From positions 62,001 to 126,000 of the forward strand of contig JAFTZJ010000057.1 of the NCBI GenBank assembly GCA_017461045.1: DNA of 64,000 nt, written 5' to 3'. The notes beneath the pieces are model-generated. The model was not told the origin of the DNA. It searched no databases and saw only the letters and a list, made by a program, of their open reading frames with translations. Positions 16,615-24,100 of this stretch are shown one piece after another. The first letter of the stretch is position 1. The number at the start of each line of letters is the position of its first letter. The position numbers and the translations under genes were made by a program. The stretch comes from Lachnospiraceae bacterium (lineage in GTDB: Bacteria; Bacillota; Clostridia; Lachnospirales; Lachnospiraceae).

Positions 16615-17361
16615 TTATTCTGCAACCGGAGCATCTGTACTTGCTTCCGGAGTTTCGGTTGCTTCTGTAGCACCGGTTGTGCCATCTTCATTTACAATTG
16701 TAGTAGTAAGGATGGCCTTATCTAATGCAAGGAAATCAGCATCACTAATGTAATAGTATTCGCCATTATCTAAAATAGTCACAGTGATAGGAACCCCTTC
16801 ACCATTTCCAATGTTAGGGATTGCTTCGTTTAAGATGTTAATAATACCCTGTGCATATTCGATTTCATATTCGTCTAATTCATAGTCGTTGTATTCGCCT
16901 GCGGTTACACGCTGATTCATGTCTTCAATATAGGCAACTACATCGTCGTATGTAATCAGCAGAATATCAATCGGATAAATGGTAACAGTTACACTGTAGA
17001 CCCCATCCACCTTTACTACTTCTGTAATTTCATAGCTGGCATGGCTGTAAATATTCTTTGCCAACTCAACGAACTGATTTTTAATATCGGAGCCTTCTAC
17101 ATCATTTACACCGTAAGCAACCATTAAAGCATCTGCCAGATAATTCAGGCCATCGTCATATACGGCTTGGGCTTCCTCCTGTGTAGCACCTGTAATGTTC
17201 ATGTAATTGGTGAATTCTGCTTTGTAGTTTACATCCAGTAGACTCTGTACATAATTAGCATATGTCTTTTTACCATTTCCAAATAAAGAGCATCCTGTCA
17301 ATGAGGTTATGGTAAGAAGGACAAGAAAAACAGCTGTTATTTTCTTCATTGCGAATTTCAT
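16615..17361 (-). CDS. Predicted lipoprotein of unknown function
   Basis: A 248-residue exported protein. The signal peptide (MKFAMKKITAVFLVLL) ends in the lipobox SLTGC, so the mature protein should be lipid-anchored outside the membrane. The mature part is acidic and helical (NITGATQEEAQAVYDDGLNYL, about residues 50-80), with a Thr/Glu/Ala-rich C-terminal tail; it resembles small Clostridial lipoproteins that I cannot place in a named family. Start at 17361 because GGGAGG lies seven bases upstream; longer frames to 17421 have no SD. It converges on the coiled-coil gene. Confidence 0.8.
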   Translation of the reverse strand: MKFAMKKITAVFLVLLTITSLTGCSLFGNGKKTYANYVQSLLDVNYKAEFTNYMNITGATQEEAQAVYDDGLNYLADALMVAYGVNDVEGSDIKNQFVELAKNIYSHASYEITEVVKVDGVYSVTVTIYPIDILLITYDDVVAYIEDMNQRVTAGEYNDYELDEYEIEYAQGIINILNEAIPNIGNGEGVPITVTILDNGEYYYISDADFLALDKAILTTTIVNEDGTTGATEATETPEASTDAPVAE

Positions 17362-17565
17362 TCTAAATTCCTCCCAAATGATTTTCATCTTCATTTTATA
17401 AACACAGACAGTATACCACAAGTTTTCTTATTTTGCGATAGGAATATTATGAAGTTTTACTTGCAATTCCGGAAAGCATGAATTAGCATAAAGGATGTGT
17501 GGATAGCAATCAGGCAGATTGTCGTCCTCATGTGAATACAAATGAAGCTGGAAAGAAGGCAGATT

Positions 17566-18336
17566 ATGATATTTGATACCCATGCACATTATGATGATGA
17601 AGCATTTGATGAAGATAGAGAAGCGTTATTAGGCAGTATGCAGGCAGCAGGCATCCAACGTATTGTAAATATTGGTGCCAGCATGCAGTCGTCGGCAATG
17701 ACGGTTTCTTTGACAGAGCAATATGAATTCCTTTACGGAGCGGTTGGTGTTCATCCGAATGAAGTAGGAACTATGCAGGAAGAAGATATGGAACAACTGC
17801 GCAAATGGTCTGAACGGGAGAAAATTGTTGCAATTGGAGAAATCGGTTTGGATTATCACTATGATGAACCGTCGAAAGCAATTCAGTTTCGCTGGTTTGA
17901 AGCACAGATGGAGCTTGCCAGACAGGTAAAACTTCCGATTGTTGTTCACAGCAGAGATGCGGCAAAAGATACCATAGACTTGATGAAGGCGTGTCATGCA
18001 GAAACCATTGGTGGTGTCGTACATTGCTACTCTTATACAAAGGAACTTGCAAGAGACTTTTTGAATATGAACTATTACTTTGGAATTGGAGGAGTTGTAA
18101 CTTTTCCGAATGCGAAGAAGTTGAAGGAAGCAGTGGAGTATATTCCCTTAGAGAAGATTGTATTGGAAACGGACTGTCCATATCTGGCTCCGGTTCCGAA
18201 TCGTGGTAAACGGAATTCTTCTTTGAATCTTCCTTATGTGGTAGAGGTACTGGCAGAAATCAAGGGCGTATCCAAGGAAGAAATTATGGCGGTGACTTTT
18301 GAAAATGGCAAGCGATTATATGGAATGAAGGAATAG
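17566..18336 (+). CDS. tatD: TatD-family metal-dependent hydrolase/deoxyribonuclease
   Basis: A 256-residue TIM-barrel metallohydrolase. The metal ligands of the family are visible: FDTHAHYDD at the N-terminus, GEIGLDYHY (about residues 90-98), VVHSRDA (about 127), VHCYSY (about 152) and LETDCPYLAP (about 203). TatD proteins have 3'-5' exonuclease activity in several bacteria. Start at ATG 17566 with AAGAAGG upstream; the frame also has ATG 17542 with no SD. rsmA starts three bases after the stop, an arrangement common in Bacillota. Confidence 0.93.
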   Translation: MIFDTHAHYDDEAFDEDREALLGSMQAAGIQRIVNIGASMQSSAMTVSLTEQYEFLYGAVGVHPNEVGTMQEEDMEQLRKWSEREKIVAIGEIGLDYHYDEPSKAIQFRWFEAQMELARQVKLPIVVHSRDAAKDTIDLMKACHAETIGGVVHCYSYTKELARDFLNMNYYFGIGGVVTFPNAKKLKEAVEYIPLEKIVLETDCPYLAPVPNRGKRNSSLNLPYVVEVLAEIKGVSKEEIMAVTFENGKRLYGMKE

Positions 18337-18339
18337 AAA

Positions 18340-19218
18340 ATGGAAAAACTTAGTAACCCACAAGTAACAATTGAAACCATAAAGAAATATGGATTTGATT
18401 TTCAGAAAAAGTTCGGACAGAATTTCTTAATCGATGCACATGTATTAGAGAAAATCATGGATGCGGCTGAGATTACAAAGGAGGACTGTGTATTGGAAAT
18501 CGGGCCGGGAATCGGTACTATGACACAGTACTTGGCAGAACGGGCAAAGAAGGTTATTGCAGTTGAAATTGACAACAACCTAATACCGATTCTGAAGGAG
18601 ACCTTAGGTGCTTATGATAATGTTCGAGTGATTAATGAAGATATATTAAAGCTGGATATAGAAACCTTGGTAAAGGAGGAGAATCAAGGAAAGCCAATTA
18701 AAGTGGTTGCGAATCTTCCTTACTATATTACGACGCCTATTATCATGGGTTTGTTTGAGCAACATGTGCCATTGGAAAATATTACAGTCATGGTACAAAA
18801 AGAAGTGGCAGACCGTATGCAGGTAGGTCCGGGAACGAAGGATTATGGGGCACTATCTCTGGCAGTACAGTACTATGCAAAACCGTACATTGTTGCCAAT
18901 GTACCGCCGAATTGCTTTATTCCCCGGCCTAATGTAGCATCCGCAGTAATTCGTTTAACCCGTTACCAGGATCCGCCGGTAAAGGTGCAGAACGAGAAGT
19001 TGATGTTCCAATTGATTCGGGCGTCCTTTAATCAGAGAAGAAAAACTCTGGTAAACGGCATTGGAAACGCACCGGATGTTCCATTTACAAAGGAGCAAAC
19101 GGCAAAGGCATTAGAACAAATGGGATTCAGTGCTACGATTCGCGGTGAAGCATTGAACCTGGAGGAATTTGCAAGGCTAAGTGATGTATTAAGTACACTT
19201 GTAGAAGCAGAAGAATAA
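18340..19218 (+). CDS. rsmA: 16S rRNA dimethyladenosine transferase
   Basis: Dimethylates two adjacent adenosines in the 3'-terminal helix of 16S rRNA during 30S maturation. The 292-residue protein has the SAM-binding motif LEIGPGIGTMTQYLAE (about residues 50-65), AVEIDNNLIP, and the catalytic NLPYYITTPI (NLPY). The start FGQNFLIDAHVLEKI region is typical for KsgA. It is coupled to tatD. The gene downstream begins within a long hairpin that would follow the rsmA stop by about 35 bases. Confidence 0.96.
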   Translation: MEKLSNPQVTIETIKKYGFDFQKKFGQNFLIDAHVLEKIMDAAEITKEDCVLEIGPGIGTMTQYLAERAKKVIAVEIDNNLIPILKETLGAYDNVRVINEDILKLDIETLVKEENQGKPIKVVANLPYYITTPIIMGLFEQHVPLENITVMVQKEVADRMQVGPGTKDYGALSLAVQYYAKPYIVANVPPNCFIPRPNVASAVIRLTRYQDPPVKVQNEKLMFQLIRASFNQRRKTLVNGIGNAPDVPFTKEQTAKALEQMGFSATIRGEALNLEEFARLSDVLSTLVEAEE

Positions 19219-19249
19219 AACAACTGAAAAATGTGTCGAGTGAATTCAG

Positions 19250-19279
19250 ACATAACATGTCCCATCTCTTCATATGATA
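19250..19279 (+). promoter_or_regulatory. Putative sigma-E-type sporulation promoter inside a hairpin
   Basis: ACATAAC (19250-19256), 14 bases, CATATGAT (19271-19278). The spacing matches the sigma-E pattern exactly, with 6 of 8 at -10 and the central ATA at -35. The expected start point, near 19285, falls in the loop of the hairpin that masks the downstream SD. Confidence 0.45.
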
Positions 19280-19324
19280 GAATAGAATGTTTTTCTATAT
19301 TATCAAGAAGGGGTGGGACATGTT
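19254..19324 (+). promoter_or_regulatory. Long hairpin that sequesters SD and start codon
   Basis: AACATGTCCCATCTCTTC (19254-19271) pairs with GAAGGGGTGGGACATGTT (19307-19324) through 18 positions with two G-U pairs; inner GATAGAATAGA pairs imperfectly with TCTATATTATC. The right arm contains the SD and the ATG at 19320. Confidence 0.75.
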
Positions 19325-20330
19325 GGATTATAGGCGTTTTATTTCTTATCTATATAGCTATGTGGAAGGTGAAAAGGGAGTGAATGTGGGATACATACGT
19401 TGCGAACAGCGACAAGGGAACTGCCGATTCACATTAAATCTACTAGACCGTCAAGGCATCGAAGGTGGGCGGTATAAGGTGTATTTGTATAAAATAAATG
19501 AAGAAGAACGGCCCATTGGATATTATCTGGATGAGATACTTATCCGCAGATGCAACGCAGAGCTACGGAAGCAAACCAGTAGTGAAAATGTGTGGAATAC
19601 GAATCATAGACTGGAAGATTTTGATGGAGTAATTGCAATTTATGATAAAGACCATATGTATGTCAGTCAGTGGAGTGACGAACCAATGCAGCTTTCCCAA
19701 TTTCAGACTTATCGGGAATGGCAGCAGCAAAGAGTGCCGGAACAGCCGGTTTATCAAAAAGAAAGCGAAGGTTTGGCATTGCATGCGGTGGAGTTGAAAA
19801 CGGTGGAACTAGCGACGGAATTAATGCGTGAATTATCCGAAGAATGCAAGGAAGAAAGGGAAGGAAACTATAAGCCGGCATCTGAAGTAACGGATATTGC
19901 AGCAATGAATTCTGAAGCAATGAATTCTGAGGCGATGGAATCCAAAGTAATGGAGCCTATGCGGAAACCTATATCGGATGCTACTCTTCGGTTAATGGAA
20001 AGTCGTACGAAACTTCCGGATTTTGAAAATCATGAAATTTACGATTGCGTGCGAATTGTACCTAATGATATTGGGCTTTTGGAAATGGAGAATTGGAGGC
20101 TGGGGGTCAATAGCTTTTTGACCCATGGTTACTATAATTATAAGTATTTAATGCTAGGGAAATTACGGTTTCAAGACGGAGTGGTAAAAGCGGTGCTGGG
20201 AGTGCCTGGAGTATATGACAATAAAGAACAGTACATTGCCAAAATCTTTGGTTTTGAAGTATTCGTTCCGGTCAAGCATACCAATATTAAAACCGGAAAT
20301 TTTGGTTATTGGATTGTAGAACTGGTATAA
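19320..20330 (+). CDS. Conserved hypothetical protein, probably sporulation-linked
   Basis: A soluble 336-residue protein that I recognise only as a Lachnospiraceae-type conserved protein (perhaps DUF6128). The N-terminal about 110 residues (LDYRRFISYLYSYVEGEKG, GYIRCEQRQGNCRFTLN) look like a beta-rich domain; the C-terminal about 110 residues (IYDCVRIVPNDIGLLEMENW ... TGNFGYWIVEL) form a second conserved block. The linker holds two copies of MNSEA and is acidic. The SD and ATG lie inside a hairpin, behind a sigma-E-like promoter, so mother-cell expression is inferred. ATG 19320 is preferred over 19287, which has no SD. The last 25 bases overlap the opposing GNAT gene. Confidence 0.72.
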   Translation: MLDYRRFISYLYSYVEGEKGVNVGYIRCEQRQGNCRFTLNLLDRQGIEGGRYKVYLYKINEEERPIGYYLDEILIRRCNAELRKQTSSENVWNTNHRLEDFDGVIAIYDKDHMYVSQWSDEPMQLSQFQTYREWQQQRVPEQPVYQKESEGLALHAVELKTVELATELMRELSEECKEEREGNYKPASEVTDIAAMNSEAMNSEAMESKVMEPMRKPISDATLRLMESRTKLPDFENHEIYDCVRIVPNDIGLLEMENWRLGVNSFLTHGYYNYKYLMLGKLRFQDGVVKAVLGVPGVYDNKEQYIAKIFGFEVFVPVKHTNIKTGNFGYWIVELV

Positions 20331-20872
20331 GGATTTAACTTCGCAAACCGGTGTAAATCCTCCCAACGGTGATTGATTTCGGCCGATTCTTTTTCGGTAC
20401 CTTCATAAGAAAAACCAAGACGCTGGATTAAGCGAATGGAGGCTTGATTCGAAGGCATAATATTTGCTTCCATTCTATGAAGCCCATAATCCCGGAATAT
20501 GAAATCAAGACAAGAAGTACATGCTTCATATGCGTATCCCTGATGCCAGAATCGATGGTCGAACTTGTAGCCAAAGGATGCCTTTTGCATACAACCAAAC
20601 CGAATGTCTGAAACATTTACAGAGCCGATAATCATAGAAGGCTCCTCTTTTAAAAATACAAAATAACGAAGACAGCGACGTGCCTCCATTTCCTTTAATT
20701 CCCAATCCAGAGCTGCTGTATGGTAGCTAACGGTATAGAAATTCCGTGGGCGCGTCAGTTCATATTGGTCAAAATAAGGTTGATTCTCTTTGTAAAATTC
20801 CAAAACGGCAAATGCAGATTCATTGGTTAAGCATTGCATACGTAGCCGCTTGGTTTCCAGTTTTGGTAGCAT
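20306..20872 (-). CDS. GNAT acetyltransferase, RimJ/RimL type
   Basis: A 188-residue acetyltransferase. The opening LETKRLRMQCL and the domain order fit the RimJ/RimL branch, which acetylates ribosomal-protein N-termini or small amines. Acetyl-CoA contacts are expected in FDHRFWHQGYAYEACTSCLD (about residues 105-124), and the late NQASIRLIQRLGFSYEGT motif is the family's usual helix-strand pair. It runs divergently from tadA (68 bases between starts). Substrate not inferable. Confidence 0.88.
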   Translation of the reverse strand: MLPKLETKRLRMQCLTNESAFAVLEFYKENQPYFDQYELTRPRNFYTVSYHTAALDWELKEMEARRCLRYFVFLKEEPSMIIGSVNVSDIRFGCMQKASFGYKFDHRFWHQGYAYEACTSCLDFIFRDYGLHRMEANIMPSNQASIRLIQRLGFSYEGTEKESAEINHRWEDLHRFAKLNPYTSSTIQ

Positions 20873-20940
20873 TCTTGGTTGTTCCTTTGAATTATTTGGT
20901 ATATAATATAGTACACCAATTCAGAAAGGTTCGCAATAGA

Positions 20941-21414
20941 ATGACAGAAGAAGAACGTTACATGGGTCAGGCAATCCGACAAGCAAAAAAAGCACTTTTG
21001 CATGAAGATGTTCCAATCGGTTGCGTGATTGTTTATGAAAATCGAATTATAGCCAGAGGTTATAACAAACGGAATAAGAATAAGACTACATTGGCACATG
21101 CGGAGTTGGATGCCATTGCCAAGGCGTCTAAGGTATTGGGGGACTGGCGATTAGAGGAATGTACTATGTATGTGACCTTAGAACCCTGTCAAATGTGTGC
21201 AGGGGCGATTGTACAAGCGAGAATTCCCAAAGTAGTTATAGGCTGTATGAATCCGAAAGCAGGATGTGCCGGTTCGATTTTAAATCTGTTGCAAATGCAG
21301 GAATTCAACCATCAGGTAGAGGTGGTACGAGGTGTACGGGAAGCAGAATGTTCCGAAATGCTATCTGCTTTTTTTAAGGAGTTGCGACAAAAGCGGAAAG
21401 AATCGAAAGATTGA
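20941..21414 (+). CDS. tadA: tRNA-specific adenosine deaminase
   Basis: Converts A34 to inosine in the anticodon of tRNA-Arg(ACG). The 157-residue zinc enzyme has the catalytic HAE (LAHAELDAI) and zinc-binding PCQMCAGAI motifs. The start at ATG 20941 (MTEEERYMGQAIRQAKKA) matches the family and has AGAAAGG upstream; a longer frame from 20746 would overlap the divergent GNAT gene. Its stop codon lies within the -35 of the SRP RNA promoter; tadA next to the SRP RNA gene is a common Gram-positive arrangement. Confidence 0.95.
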   Translation: MTEEERYMGQAIRQAKKALLHEDVPIGCVIVYENRIIARGYNKRNKNKTTLAHAELDAIAKASKVLGDWRLEECTMYVTLEPCQMCAGAIVQARIPKVVIGCMNPKAGCAGSILNLLQMQEFNHQVEVVRGVREAECSEMLSAFFKELRQKRKESKD

Positions 21415-21439
21415 CAGAAAGAGAAGTTTTCGTTATACT
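21411..21439 (+). promoter_or_regulatory. Sigma-A promoter of the SRP RNA gene
   Basis: TTGACA (21411-21416), 17 bases, TATACT (21434-21439). Transcription should begin near 21446, giving a leader of about 40 bases before the mature 5' end, to be removed by processing. Confidence 0.85.
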
Positions 21440-21487
21440 GAAAAACGGTGCGAGGAATCGTACATAATTTCATATGTTTTCAAGTTT

Positions 21488-21743
21488 CTGTGCAACCGGG
21501 GAGGTAGCGGTTCCCTGTACCTGCATCGCTTTAGCAGGGGTCATGGGCTGATTCGGGTATTTTACGAAGCCGCCCTTTGCAAGTGGTGTTGAAGCTTGGG
21601 TCTTGCGCAATAGATGCCCACGAACCGTGTCAGGTCGGGAACGGAGCAGCACTAAGAGGGATTTTCTATGTGCCGTAAGGGTGCCTGGGAAGAGCTAACT
21701 GCAAAGGTAACGATGGTAAAATTACACAACTCAGCCCGCACAG
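21488..21743 (+). ncRNA. ffs: Signal recognition particle RNA, large Gram-positive type
   Basis: The terminal pairing CTGTGC (21488-21493) with GCACAG (21738-21743) sets the ends, about 256 nt. The SRP-binding hairpin is plain at about 21629-21660: GTGTCAGGTC, a GGAA tetraloop, then GGAGCAGCACTAAG. The closing pair of the tetraloop is G-C rather than the usual C-G, a covariation consistent with a true helix. The remaining 5' and 3' sequences form the Alu-type domain found in Bacillus and Clostridia. It binds Ffh for co-translational membrane targeting. Confidence 0.93.
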
Positions 21744-21766
21744 ATTTTAAATTTTAAACCAAAAAG

Positions 21767-21797
21767 TGATAGCATTTTTTCTTGAATCATGCTATCA
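21767..21797 (+). terminator. Inverted repeat between SRP RNA and HD-domain gene
   Basis: TGATAGCAT (21767-21775) and ATGCTATCA (21789-21797) are perfect nine-base arms with T's in the loop and a weak T-rich tail. It may be the SRP RNA terminator or an operator for the next gene. Confidence 0.5.
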
Positions 21798-21905
21798 TCA
21801 TTATTAGGTATTTTAAATTGGGGTAAGTATTAATATTATTAAAATGACAGACGGGATGCCGGAGGGCATCATTTAGATAGACTGGTATTTAAGGGGTGCA
21901 AACTA

Positions 21906-22496
21906 ATGGATTACACGAAAGTAATAGAATTCGTGAAAGAAACAACTGCACAGAACGGAAGACCGGACAATTATCCATTCCGTAGCCGTTTTGAACATAT
22001 TATGCGGGTGTATCGTTGGGCGATTAAGCTTCAGGCTCAAGAAGGTGGAGACTTGGAGATTATTGCTCTGTCGGCACTGCTTCATGATGTAGGTTGGGAT
22101 TCGGAACGCCCACATGAAGAAGTGAGCGCAGAGATTGCAGTTGAGTATTTGGTAGAACAGGAATACGACGAAGCAAAGATTGGTCGTATTGGAGATATTA
22201 TCCTTCGCCATCCGGACAAGGATACAGAAGAAGAGCTGTCTTTGGAGTGCAGAATTGTAATGGATGCGGATTTGTTAGATGAAGTAGGAGCGATGAGCAT
22301 TCTTTGGGATGCAATGGCAACTGCTTGTGAAGACGAGGCAAGTTATAAGAAAGCATACTATCGCATCAAGAATTATTATCGTATTAATCAGCCAAAGATA
22401 CGTCGTTGTAAGACGGCTGCCGGACGGCTGGAATACACCAAGCGTATGAAGTGTATTGAAGAATATTTGAACGAATTAGAACGAGAGTTATTCTAG
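21906..22496 (+). CDS. HD-domain phosphohydrolase
   Basis: A 196-residue single-domain HD protein. Metal ligands are seen in FEHIMRVYRWA (about residues 28-38), LLHDVGWDS (about 59-67) and DADLLDEVGAM (about 120-130). HD-domain proteins of this size often hydrolyse nucleotides or phosphate esters, as in the YedJ/YpgQ group. SD AAGGGGTG lies seven bases before ATG 21906. Upstream, at about 21855, a small GATGCC/GGCATC hairpin lies in the leader. The gene is monocistronic and followed by a terminator. Confidence 0.85.
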   Translation: MDYTKVIEFVKETTAQNGRPDNYPFRSRFEHIMRVYRWAIKLQAQEGGDLEIIALSALLHDVGWDSERPHEEVSAEIAVEYLVEQEYDEAKIGRIGDIILRHPDKDTEEELSLECRIVMDADLLDEVGAMSILWDAMATACEDEASYKKAYYRIKNYYRINQPKIRRCKTAAGRLEYTKRMKCIEEYLNELERELF

Positions 22497-22518
22497 AACG
22501 GAATATAGAAATTAAACA

Positions 22519-22555
22519 GTCGCTTTGACGAGGAATCGTTGAGGCGACATTTTTA
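22519..22555 (+). terminator. Intrinsic terminator after the HD-domain gene
   Basis: GTCGC (22519-22523) pairs with GCGAC (22544-22548), with inner ACGA/TCGT, then ATTTTTA. Confidence 0.75.
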
Positions 22556-22664
22556 TGCACAGAAATCGATGGATTGTTCACAGGATTTTCAAACTCTTTT
22601 CACAGAAAAAATGTAAAAGAAAGGTAAATTCAATGTAATGACTTAGCAATAGGGAGGTACTCCT

Positions 22665-23381
22665 ATGGGAGCAGAGGAGCGTATTTTTAAGCGGTATGAA
22701 GTCAAATATCTATTAAGTGCTACACAATATGAAGCACTACGACAACGGATAGATGAATATTTGGTGGAGGACGTATATGGTGAGAAGGATATCTGCAACT
22801 GCTATTATGATACACCGGATTTTCGCTTGATTCGGAATTCCTTGGAGAAGCCGGTGTATAAAGAAAAGCTACGGTTAAGAAGTTATGGCGTGCCGGAGGA
22901 AATGGACAGTACCGTTTATCTGGAATTAAAAAAGAAATTCAAAGGTGTCGTGTATAAACGCAGAGAAGCCATGACACTGGAAGCAGCAATAAAATTCTTG
23001 AAAACGCAGCAATTACCAGTTGAAGAAAACCAGATTTTAAGAGAGATGAAATGGTTTTTGGATTTCTATCACAACCTTCAGCCAGCCATGTATTTGTCCT
23101 ATCGGAGAGTTGCATTGTTTGAAAAAGAATCAGAAGTACGTGTTACCTTTGACTGGGATATACGTTGGCGAAGGTCAGAAGTGGATTTACTGAAAGGAAT
23201 CTATGGGGAATTGTTATTACAGCCGGGACAACGGATTATGGAGGTCAAGACGCTTGGGGCAATGCCAAAGTGGTTTGCAGACACGCTGGACGAATTACAG
23301 ATTTATCCGTGTTCTTTTTCAAAATACGGTAGGGCGTATGAACAGTGGCTCAGTCGCAAACAATCAAGTCAAATAGCGTAA
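22665..23381 (+). CDS. VTC-domain protein (polyphosphate polymerase-like)
   Basis: A 238-residue soluble protein formed by a single VTC tunnel domain. Basic tunnel positions seen in yeast Vtc4-type proteins are visible: KRYEVKYLLS, EKLRLRSYG, YLELKKKFKGVVYKRR, VTFDWDIRWRR, MEVKT and SKYGRAYEQW. In eukaryotes this domain makes polyphosphate from ATP. In bacteria it is usually encoded with a DUF4956 membrane protein and a secreted partner, exactly as here (next two genes, gaps of 16 and 10 bases), and its product is not established. SD GGGAGG. Confidence 0.9.
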   Translation: MGAEERIFKRYEVKYLLSATQYEALRQRIDEYLVEDVYGEKDICNCYYDTPDFRLIRNSLEKPVYKEKLRLRSYGVPEEMDSTVYLELKKKFKGVVYKRREAMTLEAAIKFLKTQQLPVEENQILREMKWFLDFYHNLQPAMYLSYRRVALFEKESEVRVTFDWDIRWRRSEVDLLKGIYGELLLQPGQRIMEVKTLGAMPKWFADTLDELQIYPCSFSKYGRAYEQWLSRKQSSQIA

Positions 23382-23397
23382 TAAAGGAGAATATACT

Positions 23398-24090
23398 ATG
23401 AATCAAATTATGGAATCAATTTTTACTGTAACTGCCAATGGTTCAATCAGTGCAAGTAGCTTTTTAATCTGTCTTGGAATTTCAATTCTGTTGGGAGGGA
23501 TAATAGCCGGTTGCTATATGTTCCGAAATACATATACGAAAAGCTTTGTGATAACATTGGTACTATTGCCGGCAATTGTGCAGGTGATTATAATGCTGGT
23601 AAATGGGAATGTTGGAGCCGGAATTGCGGTAATGGGTACATTTTCGCTGGTACGGTTTCGTTCTGCACAGGGAACTGCCAGAGAGATTGGAAGTATTTTT
23701 CTTGCTATGGCAGTAGGACTTGCTACGGGTATGGGCTACATCTGGGTAGCAATCGTATTCGCAGTATTGATGGAATTGGTAAATCTTATTTTGGTTTTGG
23801 CAAACTTTGGAGAAAAGCGCAATCCGGAGATGCTACTTCGTATAACCATACCGGAATCCTTGGATTATACGCAGGTATTCGATGAGGTGTTCGATATATA
23901 TACCAAGCAGTGCAAACTTATGCAGGTGAAAACCACGAATATGGGTAGTCTGTTCAAGTTAGAATATCGCATGACGTTGAAAGATATGAAGCAGGAGAAG
24001 GAAATGATAGATGCATTACGTTGCCGAAACGGGAACTTGGAGATTCTATGCAGTTATGCGGAGGCATATATAGAAACGCCGGGCTTATAG
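23398..24090 (+). CDS. DUF4956 integral-membrane protein
   Basis: A 230-residue protein with four predicted helices at about residues 20-40, 48-68, 75-95 and 105-130, then a cytosolic C-terminal domain (LLRITIPESLDYTQVF, KTTNMGSLFKLEYRMTLK) with a ferredoxin-like feel. The family co-occurs with VTC-domain proteins and presumably passes the VTC product, or a signal from it, across the membrane. SD AAAGGAG, and the 16-base gap to the VTC gene implies co-transcription. Confidence 0.87.
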   Translation: MNQIMESIFTVTANGSISASSFLICLGISILLGGIIAGCYMFRNTYTKSFVITLVLLPAIVQVIIMLVNGNVGAGIAVMGTFSLVRFRSAQGTAREIGSIFLAMAVGLATGMGYIWVAIVFAVLMELVNLILVLANFGEKRNPEMLLRITIPESLDYTQVFDEVFDIYTKQCKLMQVKTTNMGSLFKLEYRMTLKDMKQEKEMIDALRCRNGNLEILCSYAEAYIETPGL

Positions 24091-24100
24091 GAGGTATTTT

